64,000 bases of DNA from NCBI RefSeq assembly GCF_016862455.1, contig NZ_BOMZ01000030.1:1-64000 (forward strand), read 5' to 3'. Origin of the DNA: Actinoplanes utahensis. Its GTDB lineage: Bacteria > Actinomycetota > Actinomycetes > Mycobacteriales > Micromonosporaceae. Below the pieces are notes generated by a model. The model was not told the origin of the DNA and ran no database searches. It saw only the letters and a program-made list of their open reading frames with translations. Shown in pieces: positions 17,251 through 26,432 of this stretch; positions within the stretch are counted from its first letter, which is position 1; each line of letters opens with the position of its first letter. The translations under genes were made by a program, and so were the position numbers.

Positions 17251-17304
17251 CCGGCTGGTCGTCACGGCCGTCTCCGCGCGGAGACGGCCGTGACGACCAG
17301 CCGG
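17251..17304. repeat. Perfect 54-bp palindrome, intergenic palindrome family copy E
   Basis: Two 27-nt arms (17251-17277 and 17278-17304) are exact complements with no loop. The ends are CCGGCTGG and CCAGCCGG and the core contains GTCTC/GAGAC, the same ends and core as the copies near 3.5 kb and 27.3 kb. It begins 10 nt past the epimerase stop, so it may also help terminate that transcript. Confidence 0.85.
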
Positions 17305-17313
17305 GGTCGAACC

Positions 17314-18384
17314 TCAGCCCTTCCAGACCTCCTGGTTGGCCTCGTAGATCTCGCGCAGGATGGCCGGCACGTCGTAGGTGAGCTTCCAGTCCGGGTAGTG
17401 CTCCTCGAACCGGCCGGTGCCGCTGATCCACCACTGGTGGTCGCCCATCCGGTTCTGGTCGACGTACTCGGTGCGCGCCTCGAGACCGGTGATCTCCTCA
17501 GCGATCTTGAAGGCCTCGATGTGCGAGCAGTTGGAGAACCGGCCGCCACCCATGTTGTAGATCTCGGCCACCCGCGGCGCCTTGTGGAACGCCTCGAACG
17601 CGGTGATCAGGTCGTGCGAGTGGATGGCGTCGCGGACCATCTTGCCCTGGTAACCGAAGATCTTGTACGTCCGCTGCTCCATCACGCAGCGCATCACGTA
17701 CGCCAGGAAGCCGTGCAGCTCAGCCGCCGAGTGACCCGGACCGGTCAGCGTGCCGCCCCGGAACACCGCGGTCGGCATGTCGAAGTACCGGCCGTACTCC
17801 TGGACCATGATGTCGGCCGCGACCTTCGAGGCGCCGAAGACCGAGTGCATGCTGTTGTCGATCGACATCGTCTCGTCGATGCCGCCGTACCACCGGTGGT
17901 CCTCGGGCAGCTCCCAGCGCGTCTCCAGCTCGACCAGCGGCAGCGAGTTCGGGGTGTCGCCGTACACCTTGTTGGTCGAGGTGAAGATGAACGGGGCGTC
18001 CTTGGCGTAGCGCCGGGCCGCCTCCAGCATGTTGATCGTGCCGACCGCGTTGACGTCGAAGTCGGTGAACGGCTCGCGGGCGGCCCAGTCGTGGCTCGGC
18101 TGCGCGGCGGCGTGGATGACCAGGCCGATGTTCGCGCCGAGGCCGCTGAAGAGCCTGTCGAGGCCGTCCCGGTCCCGGATGTCGATGCTGTGGTGGGTGT
18201 ACCGGTCACCGACCTCCTTGGTCAGCCGCTGGAGGTTCCACTGGGTGGAGCCGTCGGCGCCGAAGAAGTAGCCGCGCATGTCGTTGTCGACCCCGACCAC
18301 GTCCATGCCGAGAGCGGCGAAGTGCCGGACGGCCTCGGATCCGATGAGACCGGCGGACCCGGTGATTACCACGACGCTGCTCAT
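17314..18384 (-). CDS. NAD-dependent sugar-nucleotide epimerase (CDP-paratose/tyvelose epimerase-like)
   Basis: A 356-residue extended short-chain dehydrogenase. The Rossmann motif is GSAGLIG (residues 9-15). [14 protein letters not shown] resembles CDP-paratose 2-epimerases, and the C-terminal half ([25 protein letters not shown], then [28 protein letters not shown]) is typical of that group. The catalytic YxxxK motif reads FGASK, with Phe183 where Tyr is normal and Lys187 kept, so chemistry may differ or use another residue. The ATG at 18384 follows a purine-rich GGAGGTCAGCA leader; the open frame extends to 18492 without family sequence. It stands alone, divergent from the ligase cluster. 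The exact substrate is unknown. Confidence 0.82.
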   Translation of the reverse strand: MSSVVVITGSAGLIGSEAVRHFAALGMDVVGVDNDMRGYFFGADGSTQWNLQRLTKEVGDRYTHHSIDIRDRDGLDRLFSGLGANIGLVIHAAAQPSHDWAAREPFTDFDVNAVGTINMLEAARRYAKDAPFIFTSTNKVYGDTPNSLPLVELETRWELPEDHRWYGGIDETMSIDNSMHSVFGASKVAADIMVQEYGRYFDMPTAVFRGGTLTGPGHSAAELHGFLAYVMRCVMEQRTYKIFGYQGKMVRDAIHSHDLITAFEAFHKAPRVAEIYNMGGGRFSNCSHIEAFKIAEEITGLEARTEYVDQNRMGDHQWWISGTGRFEEHYPDWKLTYDVPAILREIYEANQEVWKG

Positions 18385-18581
18385 TGCTGACCTCCGGAGG
18401 TGTCTGGCGTCACCGGGCGAGACTACCGGTGAGCTGGAACAGTCTGGCCGCCGGTCGCCGGGTGTCGTGATCGTCATGTTCGACGGTGGCACGAAATGGG
18501 CACGTCACTGATTCGCCACATCCGATGGGAAGGCTCCTGCGGATACAAGGCCATTGCCGACAGATTGCGAAGGCGGTCGCG

Positions 18582-21158
18582 ATGACGGAGTCCCTGCAGG
18601 TTTCCAGCCCCCACACGTCCGGGCGGGCCGCATCGACGCTCGGCGTGGAGGAAGAGCTCCACGTCGTCGATCTCGGGACGCGGGAGCTCGTACCCCGGGC
18701 CCCGGAGATCCTGGACCGGCTGGACACCACCCACTTCTCCGCCGAGCTGCACCGCTCGGTCGTGGAGACCAACACCCCGGTGGCGGCCACCCTGGACGAG
18801 CTGCGCACCGGCATCACCGCCCGGCGCCGGGAGGCGATCGGCGTCGCCGAGGCGCTCGGGCTGGGCCTGGTCGCCGCGGGCACCGTTCCGCTCGTCGACC
18901 TGGACGCGCTGCCGGTGACGCCGACCTCGCGGTACCGGCGGATGCTGCACGAGTACCAGATGCTCGTCCGGGAGCAGCTGATCTGCGGCACCCAGGTGCA
19001 CGTGGGGGTGCCCGACCCGGACGAGGCGGTGTCGGTCGCGCAGCGGGTCACGCCGGTGCTGCCGGTGCTGCTCGCCCTCTCCACCAGCTCGCCCTACTGG
19101 ATGGGTGAGGACTCCGGGTACGCCAGCATCCGCTCGCTGGTCTGGTCGCGCTGGCCGACCGCCGGCGACAGCGGTCCGCTGCACTCGGCCGCCGAACACG
19201 AGGCGCTGGTCAGCGACCTGATCGCGTCCGGGACGATCAGCGACCCGAAGATGGTCTACTTCGACGTCCGGCCGTCCGCGCACGTGCCCACGGTGGAGCT
19301 GCGGGTCACCGACGCCAGCCCGGACGTGGAGACGGTGGTGCTGCTCGCCGGGGTCTTCCGGGCCCTGGTGCAGCGTGCCCAGGCCGAGCACCGGGCCGGG
19401 ATCGCGCTGCCCGTGTCCCGGCCGCCCCTGCACCGGGCCGCGATGTGGCGGGCCGCCCGCTCCGGTCTGGAGGGTGATCTGCTGGACCTGCCCCGCTCGC
19501 CGGTCCCGGTGCCGGCCGCCGTCGCGGTCGAGCGGCTGGTCGCCGACCTGCGCCCGGAGCTGGAGGAGACCGGCGACTGGGACCAGGTGTTCGACCTGAC
19601 CCTGCGGGCGCTGAGCCGGGGCAGTTCGGCGGCGCGGCAGCGGCGGGCGCTGGCCCGGCGCGGCCGTCTCTCCGACGTGGTGGACCTGCTGATCGCCGAC
19701 ACCCGCGGCGGGGTCACCGAGGCGGGCCCGGCCGGGACTCCGGCGCCGGCGCTTATCGAGGCGTACGCCGCCGACGGTGACGAGGCCTTCCCCAGCGGCC
19801 GGGTCGCCCCGGCGTACGCGGGGATCCTGCCGGTGCTCACCTCGCTGGGCGCGACCGGCCTGCGGCAGCGCGAGGACGCCCGCGACGACGAGCAGCGCGC
19901 CCGTGGCATCACGTTCAGCGTGGCCGGTGAGGCCGCCACCCGGCTGTTCCCGTTCGACCTGGTCCCCCGGATCGTCCCGGCCGCCGACTGGAAGCACCTG
20001 GAGCAGGGGCTCGTCCAGCGGGTCAAGGCGCTCGACGCCTTCCTCGGCGACGTCTACGGCGAACGGCAGGTGGTGGCCGACGGGATCGTGCCGGAGTGGG
20101 TCATCAACGGCTCTCCGGAGCTGCGGGCCAGCGGCGCGCTGATCAGCCGCCCGGCGGTCCGGACCCAGGTGGCCGGCGTCGACCTGGTCCGGGACGGCAC
20201 CGGGAAGTGGTGTGTGCTGGAGGACAACCTGCGGGTGCCGTCCGGGATCGCGTACGCCATGCAGAACCGCCGCCTGACCTGGAGCGTCCTGCCCGAGGTG
20301 CCGCGCCCCGCCGCGCTGATCTCGGTGGAGAAGACGCCGCAGCTGCTCAAGCAGGCGCTGCTGGAGGCGGCCGGCCCGGCCGCCGGGGACGATCCGGCGC
20401 TGGTGGTGCTCAGCCAGGGCCCGGACGACTCGGCCTGGTTCGAGCACCGGATGCTGGCCGAGGCGATGGAGGTCCCGGTCGTCCGCAGCACCGAACTGTT
20501 CGTCGACGAGGGGCGGGTGTGGCGCCTGCGGGACGGCCACCGGCACCGGGTCGACGTGATCTATCTGCGGATGGGTGAGGACAGCCTGGTCCACTCGCCC
20601 GGCGCGGACGGCATGCCGCTGGGCCCGAGCCTGGTCTCGGCGCTGCACGCGGACACCGTGGTGCTGGCCAACGCGCTCGGCAACGGCGTCGCCGACGACA
20701 AGGCGGTGTACGCCTACGTCCCCCAGCTGATCGAGTACTACCTCGGCGAGAAACCGCTGCTCGCCGACGTCCCCACCTACCTGTGCGGGATCCCGGAGCA
20801 GCGGGCCGCGGTGCTGGGGCGCCTGGACGAGCTGGTCTGCAAGCCGGTCGACGGGTACGGCGGCGACCGGATCGTGATCGGCCCGCACGCGACCGCCGAG
20901 GACCTGGACGCGCTGCGCCGGCAGATCAAGGCGGCCCCGCACCGGTGGGTCGCGCAGGAGGTGGTGCAGCTCTCCACCCATCCGGTCTTCGACGGCCACC
21001 GGCTCGCGCCGCGGCACGTCGACCTGCGGGCGTTCGTCTTCACCGGCAAGGAGTCGGTGGTCGCGCCGGCCGCGCTGACCCGGGTCGCCCCGGCGGGCAG
21101 CATGATCGTCAATTCCTCCCGGGGCGGCGGCTCGAAGGACACCTGGTTGCTCGGATAG
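18582..21158 (+). CDS. GCS2-type carboxylate-amine ligase fused to circularly permuted ATP-grasp ligase
   Basis: An 858-residue fusion of two peptide-bond-forming modules. Residues about 15-385 are a glutamate-cysteine ligase 2/YbdK-type domain (LGVEEELHVVD, ICGTQVHVGVPD, VEVR-like VELRVTDA). Residues about 430-858 are a circularly permuted type 2 ATP-grasp domain (WCVLEDNLRVPSGIAYAM, VIYLRMGEDSL, GNGVADDKAVYAYVP, CKPVDGYGGDRIVIGP, AQEVVQLSTHPV). Both would ligate a carboxylate to an amine at ATP expense. The ATG at 18582 has GAAGG about 8 nt upstream; the open frame reaches 18486. It ends 12 nt ahead of an N-acetylglutaminylglutamine-type amidotransferase, so the pair probably makes an amidated small peptide. 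The substrates are not deducible. Confidence 0.88.
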   Translation: MTESLQVSSPHTSGRAASTLGVEEELHVVDLGTRELVPRAPEILDRLDTTHFSAELHRSVVETNTPVAATLDELRTGITARRREAIGVAEALGLGLVAAGTVPLVDLDALPVTPTSRYRRMLHEYQMLVREQLICGTQVHVGVPDPDEAVSVAQRVTPVLPVLLALSTSSPYWMGEDSGYASIRSLVWSRWPTAGDSGPLHSAAEHEALVSDLIASGTISDPKMVYFDVRPSAHVPTVELRVTDASPDVETVVLLAGVFRALVQRAQAEHRAGIALPVSRPPLHRAAMWRAARSGLEGDLLDLPRSPVPVPAAVAVERLVADLRPELEETGDWDQVFDLTLRALSRGSSAARQRRALARRGRLSDVVDLLIADTRGGVTEAGPAGTPAPALIEAYAADGDEAFPSGRVAPAYAGILPVLTSLGATGLRQREDARDDEQRARGITFSVAGEAATRLFPFDLVPRIVPAADWKHLEQGLVQRVKALDAFLGDVYGERQVVADGIVPEWVINGSPELRASGALISRPAVRTQVAGVDLVRDGTGKWCVLEDNLRVPSGIAYAMQNRRLTWSVLPEVPRPAALISVEKTPQLLKQALLEAAGPAAGDDPALVVLSQGPDDSAWFEHRMLAEAMEVPVVRSTELFVDEGRVWRLRDGHRHRVDVIYLRMGEDSLVHSPGADGMPLGPSLVSALHADTVVLANALGNGVADDKAVYAYVPQLIEYYLGEKPLLADVPTYLCGIPEQRAAVLGRLDELVCKPVDGYGGDRIVIGPHATAEDLDALRRQIKAAPHRWVAQEVVQLSTHPVFDGHRLAPRHVDLRAFVFTGKESVVAPAALTRVAPAGSMIVNSSRGGGSKDTWLLG

Positions 21159-21170
21159 AAGGAGGATTTT

Positions 21171-22943
21171 ATGTGCGGGATCGCCGGAGAGATCGTTCAC
21201 GGCGACCGGCGGGCGGACCCCGAGGCGATCAGGCGGATGCTGCCGTGTCTCGAGTCCCGGGGCCCGGACGGCGAGGGGCTCTGGGACGGCGGGCGGATCA
21301 CTTTCGGCCATCGCCGTCTGCGGATCATCGACCTGTCGGAGGCCGGCGCCCAGCCGATGACGGACGAGCGGCTGGGCCTGACCGTGGTCTTCAACGGCTG
21401 CATCTACAACTATCGGGAGCTGCGCGACGAGCTGAGCAAGGACGGCTACGAGTTCTTCTCGACCTCGGACACCGAGGTGATCCTCAAGGCGTACCACCGG
21501 TGGGGCGCCGACTGTGTCACCCGGTTCCTCGGGATGTTCGCCTTCGCGATCGCCGAGCACGCCAGCGGGACCGTCACGCTGGCCCGGGACCGGCTCGGGA
21601 TCAAGCCGCTCTACCTGGCCGAGTCGCCGGGCCGGCTGCGGTTCGCCTCGACGCTGCCCGCCCTGCTCGCGGCGGGCGGGGTGGACACCACCATCGACAA
21701 GGTGGCGCTGCACCACTACATGACGTTCCACTCGGTGGTCCCGGCGCCCCGGACCATCCTGGCCGGGGTGCGCAAACTGCCACCCGCGACGGTACGGGTG
21801 ATCAGAGCCGACGGGACGTCCACCGAGCGGGTGTACTGGGAGGCGTCGTTCACCCGCCCGGTGCTGGCCTCGGAGCAGGATTGGATCGAGGCCGTCCGGG
21901 ACAAGCTCCGGCAGGCCGTGGAGCGGCGGATGGTCGCCGACGTGCCGGTCGGTGTGCTGCTCTCCGGCGGGCTGGACTCCAGTTTCATCGTGGCGCTGCT
22001 GGCCGAGCAGGGTCAGCGCGGGCTCACCACGTTCAGCATCGGGTTCGACTCGGGCGGCGGGGAGAGCGGGGACGAATTCGAGTACTCCGACCTCGTCGCC
22101 AAACAGTTCGGCACCGAGCACCATCAGATCAGGATCGGTCAGGAGCGGTTCCTGCCGGCGGTCGGGCGGACCGTCGCGGCGATGAGCGAGCCGATGGTGA
22201 GCCACGACTGCATCGCGTTCAATCTGCTCAGTGAAGATGTTGCGAAGCATGTCAAGGTGGTGCAATCTGGGCAGGGGGCGGACGAGATCTTCGCCGGTTA
22301 CAGCTGGTATCCGCCCCTCGACGGGGTGCCCCGGGAGCAGGCCGTCGAGGCGTACGCGAAGGAGTTCTTCGACCGCCCGCACCGCGACCTGACCCGGCAG
22401 CTCAACCCGGAATGGCTGGCCGACCGGGACGTCAGCCGCGAGTTCGTGGAGGCCGGCTTCGGCCGGCCCGGCGCCACCACCGCGGTCGATGCCGCCCTGC
22501 GCCTCGACTCGCAGGTGATGCTCGTGGACGACCCGGTCAAACGGGTGGACAACATGACTATGGCGTGGGGGCTGGAGGCACGCGTACCGTTCCTGGATCA
22601 CGAACTGGTGGAACTCGCGGCGGCCTGCCCGCCCGAGCTGAAACTGGCCCGTGACGGCAAGGGAGTGCTCAAGGACGCAGCCCGCGGGCTGGTCCCGGAC
22701 GAGGTCATCGACCGGCCGAAAGGCTACTTCCCGGTGCCCGGCATCCGGCACCTGGAAGGACCGGTGCTGGACCTGGTCCGCGACGCGCTGCACGCGCCGG
22801 CCGCCCGGGACCGGGCGCTGTTCCGGCCGGAGTACGTCGAGGCGCTGCTCGCCGACCCGAACACCCCGCGCACCACGCTCGGGGCGAACCAGTTGTGGCA
22901 GCTCGCGCTGCTGGAGTTGTGGTTGCAGAACAGGGGGATCTAG
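21171..22943 (+). CDS. Asparagine synthase-like amidotransferase (N-acetylglutaminylglutamine amidotransferase type)
   Basis: A 590-residue class II glutamine amidotransferase. Cys2 is the N-terminal nucleophile (MCGIAGEI), followed by the glutaminase domain (RGPDGEG, GHRRLRIIDLSEAGAQPM, FNGCIYNYRELRDEL) and a synthetase domain with the PP-loop LLSGGLDSS. Length and sequence match the NAGGN amidotransferase subgroup, for example HHYMTFHSVVPAPRTIL and RKLPPATVRVI, rather than housekeeping AsnB. In proteobacteria such an enzyme makes the terminal amide of the osmolyte N-acetylglutaminylglutamine amide. A strong AAGGAGG lies just ahead of the ATG. It sits between a double ligase and a peptidase, both different from those of the known pathway. 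Confidence 0.9.
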   Translation: MCGIAGEIVHGDRRADPEAIRRMLPCLESRGPDGEGLWDGGRITFGHRRLRIIDLSEAGAQPMTDERLGLTVVFNGCIYNYRELRDELSKDGYEFFSTSDTEVILKAYHRWGADCVTRFLGMFAFAIAEHASGTVTLARDRLGIKPLYLAESPGRLRFASTLPALLAAGGVDTTIDKVALHHYMTFHSVVPAPRTILAGVRKLPPATVRVIRADGTSTERVYWEASFTRPVLASEQDWIEAVRDKLRQAVERRMVADVPVGVLLSGGLDSSFIVALLAEQGQRGLTTFSIGFDSGGGESGDEFEYSDLVAKQFGTEHHQIRIGQERFLPAVGRTVAAMSEPMVSHDCIAFNLLSEDVAKHVKVVQSGQGADEIFAGYSWYPPLDGVPREQAVEAYAKEFFDRPHRDLTRQLNPEWLADRDVSREFVEAGFGRPGATTAVDAALRLDSQVMLVDDPVKRVDNMTMAWGLEARVPFLDHELVELAAACPPELKLARDGKGVLKDAARGLVPDEVIDRPKGYFPVPGIRHLEGPVLDLVRDALHAPAARDRALFRPEYVEALLADPNTPRTTLGANQLWQLALLELWLQNRGI

Positions 22944-22947
22944 CTCG

Positions 22948-24861
22948 ATGGAAGGTCAGCTCCACCGGATCGACGTGACCGTGCTGCCGTCGGGCTGGAC
23001 CCGGATCGAGTCGGTGATGGCCGGCAACTGGTCGCCGGCCCTGTCACCGGACGGGCGGCACATGGCGTACGTCTCCGACCGGAGCGGCTCGCCCGCGGTC
23101 TGGGTGCAGCCGGTCGGCAGTGAGCTGGCCTTCCAGGTCGACACCGGGCCCGAACCGGTGTCCGCGGTGCGATGGTCGTCCGGGGGCGGGTGGCTGGCCT
23201 GCCAGATCTCCCCCGGCGGCGCGCCCCGCCAGGAGGTGTGGCTGATCCGCCCGGACGGCACCGACCTGCACCAGGTCGCCGGGTTCGGCGCCGGCACCGC
23301 GGACAACATGCGCTGGCTGCCGGGCCGCCCGGTGCTGGCCCTCACCGAGAACCTGACCACCGCCGTGCTGATCGACGTGGTCGAGGGCAGGCGGACGGTG
23401 ATCGCGGAGGGCGACCTCCTCACCCTGCTCGACGTGGATCCGGCGGGGCGCTTCGCGCTGCTGCGGTACGGGCCCCGCGGCGCCCGGGACATCGTGCTGC
23501 GCGACCTGTCCACCGGTGCGGAGAAGCCGGTGACCCGCGGCGAACGGGCCGTCTTCAGCCCGGGCGGCGGCTGCGTCTACGCCCTCAGCCTGGACGGCGA
23601 GTTCCCCGCCCTGCTGCGCATCGCCGGCGACGCCGTCGAAGTCCTCGCCGGTTTCCCCACCACGTCCCACTCCGACGTCCCGCCGTCGTCCCCCGCCCCG
23701 ACTTCATCCCCGGCCGCGCCTTCCTCCGCCGTCCTGGCGGAAGCGACCGCGCCGGCCGGGCTGCCCGGCGAGGTGGAGGACTTCACGATCACCGCGGACG
23801 GGCGTACGGCCGCGGTGTTGTGGAACGTCAGAGGAGGCGAGTCCGAGGTCGCGCTGATCGGCCTGGACCACGACGCCGATCGCGCCCCGGCGCCGATCCC
23901 GGCCCTGCCCGGTCCGGTGGTCAGTGGGCTGACCTGGAGTTTCGACGGATCGGCACTGGGCTTCACCGCCGAAGGGCCGGGGCAGCCGCACGGTGTCTGG
24001 GTGTGGACGCGGGAGCCCGACGAGGTCCGGGCCGTCTCCGCCGAGCCGGCCGCGCCCGACGCGATCCGGCCCGTGCTCCTGAGCCTCCCGGCACATGACG
24101 GGCTGACGCTGACCGGATGGCTGTTCCGCCCGCGCACGCCCGGCCCCCATCCCACAGTGGTGTGGCTGCACGGCGGGCCGGAGGCGCAGGAACGGCCCGG
24201 GCACGGCCCGCTCTTCCAGACCCTCACCGACCGGGGCATCGCCGTCTTCGCCGCCAACGTGCGCGGCTCGTCCGGGTTCGGGCGGTCGTTCGTGAACGCG
24301 GACAACGGCGCGCTGCGGTACGGGGCGATCGAGGACGTCCGGACCTGCGTGGAGCACCTGCGCGGCAGTGGGATCGCCGGCCGGATCGGGGTGATGGGCC
24401 GGTCCTACGGCGGTTACCTCACCCTGGCGGCGCTGACCCGGTTCCCGGAGCTGTTCGACGTCGGCATCGACATCTGCGGCATGTCCGACTTCATGACCTT
24501 CTACCAGCACACCGAGCCGTGGATCGCCGCCGCCGCCGTCAGCAAGTACGGCCATCCGGTCCACGACGCCGACCTGCTGCACGACCTGTCGCCGATCAAC
24601 CGGATCGGCGACCTGCGGGCCCCGCTGATGATCGTGCACGGCGCCAACGACAGCAACGTGCCGGTCATCGAGGCGGACCAGGTCGCTGCCGCCCTGACCG
24701 AACGTGGTCACCCGCACCGCTACCTGCTCTTCCCCGGTGAGGGGCACGAGCTGCTGCACCGCTCGTCGCGCGAGACGTTCCTGACCGAGGTCCTCGACTG
24801 GCTCCACACCCACCTGTGTGTCGAGCCCGGCCCGAACGCCGACCCCGAATCCACACGCTGA
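22948..24861 (+). CDS. S9 family serine peptidase (prolyl oligopeptidase / acylaminoacyl peptidase type)
   Basis: A 637-residue cytoplasmic peptidase. An N-terminal beta-propeller (WSPALSPDGRHMAYVSDRSG and similar WD/PD40-like blades, about residues 28-370) is followed by an alpha/beta hydrolase domain (about 375-637). The catalytic triad is Ser486 in GRSYGGY, Asp568 in GANDSNVP and His600 in GEGHE. The start ATG is 4 nt after the amidotransferase stop, so the genes are co-transcribed. The frame is open upstream, but that part overlaps the amidotransferase. S9 enzymes act on short peptides, often blocked ones, so it may recycle the product of the upstream ligases, a role played by an M42 peptidase in the proteobacterial NAGGN cluster. 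Confidence 0.9.
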   Translation: MEGQLHRIDVTVLPSGWTRIESVMAGNWSPALSPDGRHMAYVSDRSGSPAVWVQPVGSELAFQVDTGPEPVSAVRWSSGGGWLACQISPGGAPRQEVWLIRPDGTDLHQVAGFGAGTADNMRWLPGRPVLALTENLTTAVLIDVVEGRRTVIAEGDLLTLLDVDPAGRFALLRYGPRGARDIVLRDLSTGAEKPVTRGERAVFSPGGGCVYALSLDGEFPALLRIAGDAVEVLAGFPTTSHSDVPPSSPAPTSSPAAPSSAVLAEATAPAGLPGEVEDFTITADGRTAAVLWNVRGGESEVALIGLDHDADRAPAPIPALPGPVVSGLTWSFDGSALGFTAEGPGQPHGVWVWTREPDEVRAVSAEPAAPDAIRPVLLSLPAHDGLTLTGWLFRPRTPGPHPTVVWLHGGPEAQERPGHGPLFQTLTDRGIAVFAANVRGSSGFGRSFVNADNGALRYGAIEDVRTCVEHLRGSGIAGRIGVMGRSYGGYLTLAALTRFPELFDVGIDICGMSDFMTFYQHTEPWIAAAAVSKYGHPVHDADLLHDLSPINRIGDLRAPLMIVHGANDSNVPVIEADQVAAALTERGHPHRYLLFPGEGHELLHRSSRETFLTEVLDWLHTHLCVEPGPNADPESTR

Positions 24862-25001
24862 GGTGACCGCACGCCGAGGTGACCGCGGCATTCCAGGCCG
24901 CACCCTCGAAGCCGCCGGGCTCGGACCTCGCACTCCGGGCCGCGCGCTCGAAGCCGCACGCCCGGCCACGTGCTCGGGCCGCACGCTCGAAGCCGCACGC
25001 T
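24861..25001. repeat. Imperfect direct repeats between peptidase and MFS genes
   Basis: Three copies of a roughly 20-24 nt unit of the form GGGCCGCACGCTCGAAGCCG start at 24896, 24937 and 24976, spaced 39-41 nt. An 11-nt repeat (GAGGTGACCGC) occurs at 24861 and 24877. The 257-nt gap otherwise holds no convincing gene. If read in the MFS frame the units give AARSKPHA-like repeats, but no start or ribosome site supports translation. Confidence 0.6.
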
Positions 25002-25118
25002 GCGAGTCGCCCGCTCCGGGCGGCCCGCTCGGGCGGCAGTGAGCAGACGCACGTTGCCGCAGGCCCCGGTAAGGGAGAAGTCTGGAAGGGCACGTTACCG
25101 ACGAGCGGAAGGCGTCTC

Positions 25119-26399
25119 ATGGGCCTGCGTCCCTGGGCGGTGTGGGCCGCGGGACTGGCCGCCTACATCGTCGCCGTGCTGCATCGGACCTCCCTCGGGG
25201 TGGCCGGGCTCGACGCGCAGGAGCGGTTCGGGGTCGGCGCGAGCGCCCTCGCCGTCTTCGCGGTGCTGCAGCTGGTGGTGTACGCCGGCCTGCAGATCCC
25301 GGTCGGCCTCCTTCTTGACCGCTTCGGATCACTGCGACTGGTGGTCGTCGGCGCGCTGGTCATGGCGGCCGGGCAGACCGTGATGGCGTTCGCCGACGGG
25401 CTGAGCGGGGCCATCCTCGCCCGGGTGCTGGTCGGCGCGGGCGACGCGATGACGTTCATCAGCGTGCTCCGCCTGGTGCCGCACTGGTTCCCGTCTCGCC
25501 AGGTGCCGGTGCTGACCCAGCTCACCGGGATCTTCGGGCAGACCGGGCAGGTGCTGTCGGCGATCCCGCTCGCCGCGCTGCTGGCCGGCCCCGGGTGGAA
25601 CCCGGCGTTCCTCAGCACCGCCGCCGCGGGGGTGTTCGTCGCGCTCGTCGCGCTCGCCACCTTGCGGGACACACCAGACCGCCGGATCAACAGCGGCACC
25701 ACGATGAGCTGGCAGCAGCTCGGCACCGATCTGGGCAGCTCGTGGCGGCATCCGGGCACCCGGCTCGGCCTGTGGGCGCACTACACCACCGCGTTCACCG
25801 GGGCGGTGTTCGCACTGATGTGGGGGGTGCCGTTCCTGATCGCCGGGGAGGGCCTGAGCCGCGGCACGGCTGGTGCACTGCTGACCGTCTTCGTGGTGAC
25901 CGGCATGGCGGCCGGGCCGATCCTGGGCCTGCTCACCCAGCGGCACCCGCGCCGCCGTTCCTGGCTGGTGCTCGGCATCGTCGCGATCATCATGGTCGCC
26001 TGGCTGATCGTGCTGGCCTGGCCGGGCCGGGCGCCGCTGCCGGTGCTGGTACTGCTGGTGGTGGCCCTGGGCCTGGGCGGCCCGGGCTCGATGATCGGTT
26101 TCGACTTCGCCCGCAGCTTCAACCCGCCGAGCCGCCTGGGCACCGCGACCGGTCTGGTGAACGTGGGCGGTTTCGTGGCCGCGCTGGTCACGATCGAGCT
26201 GATCGGCCTGATCCTGGACGCCCGGACCGGCGGCGGTAACGACTATCACATCGACGATTTCAAGGCGGCGATGTCGGTGCAGTTCCTGGTGGCAGCGGTG
26301 GGTGTGGCGGGCATTCTGCGCACCCGGCGCCTCGCCCGCCGCCGGGTCGAAGCCGAGGCGTCGGGTTTGGAGTCGGGCGTGGAGGTAAAGGCTTCCTGA
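25119..26399 (+). CDS. MFS transporter
   Basis: A 426-residue major facilitator with about 12 transmembrane helices. The first is WAVWAAGLAAYIVAVLHRTS, and motif A (GLLLDRFGSLRLVV) lies between helices 2 and 3. A cytoplasmic loop in the middle (RDTPDRRINSGTTMSWQQLG) separates the two halves. GGAAGG at 25107-25112 sits 6 nt before the ATG. The frame extends upstream to 24879 through the direct repeats, which is rejected as a start. The substrate cannot be inferred. Lying 257 nt after the peptidase gene on the same strand, it might export a product of that cluster, but a link is not shown. Confidence 0.85.
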   Translation: MGLRPWAVWAAGLAAYIVAVLHRTSLGVAGLDAQERFGVGASALAVFAVLQLVVYAGLQIPVGLLLDRFGSLRLVVVGALVMAAGQTVMAFADGLSGAILARVLVGAGDAMTFISVLRLVPHWFPSRQVPVLTQLTGIFGQTGQVLSAIPLAALLAGPGWNPAFLSTAAAGVFVALVALATLRDTPDRRINSGTTMSWQQLGTDLGSSWRHPGTRLGLWAHYTTAFTGAVFALMWGVPFLIAGEGLSRGTAGALLTVFVVTGMAAGPILGLLTQRHPRRRSWLVLGIVAIIMVAWLIVLAWPGRAPLPVLVLLVVALGLGGPGSMIGFDFARSFNPPSRLGTATGLVNVGGFVAALVTIELIGLILDARTGGGNDYHIDDFKAAMSVQFLVAAVGVAGILRTRRLARRRVEAEASGLESGVEVKAS

Positions 26400-26432
26400 T
26401 TCACGCAGTCCAGCGCAGGGATGCAGGAGGAC

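Noticed and set aside
18474-22793. 1439-codon open frame on the minus strand
   Set aside because: It is antisense to the ligase and amidotransferase genes, whose motifs are unambiguous. The translation is compositionally biased and has no domains.
24879-25118. N-terminal extension of the MFS protein through the direct repeats
   Set aside because: The extension is repetitive, not membrane-protein-like, and the ATG at 25119 has a good GGAAGG site and begins the first helix.
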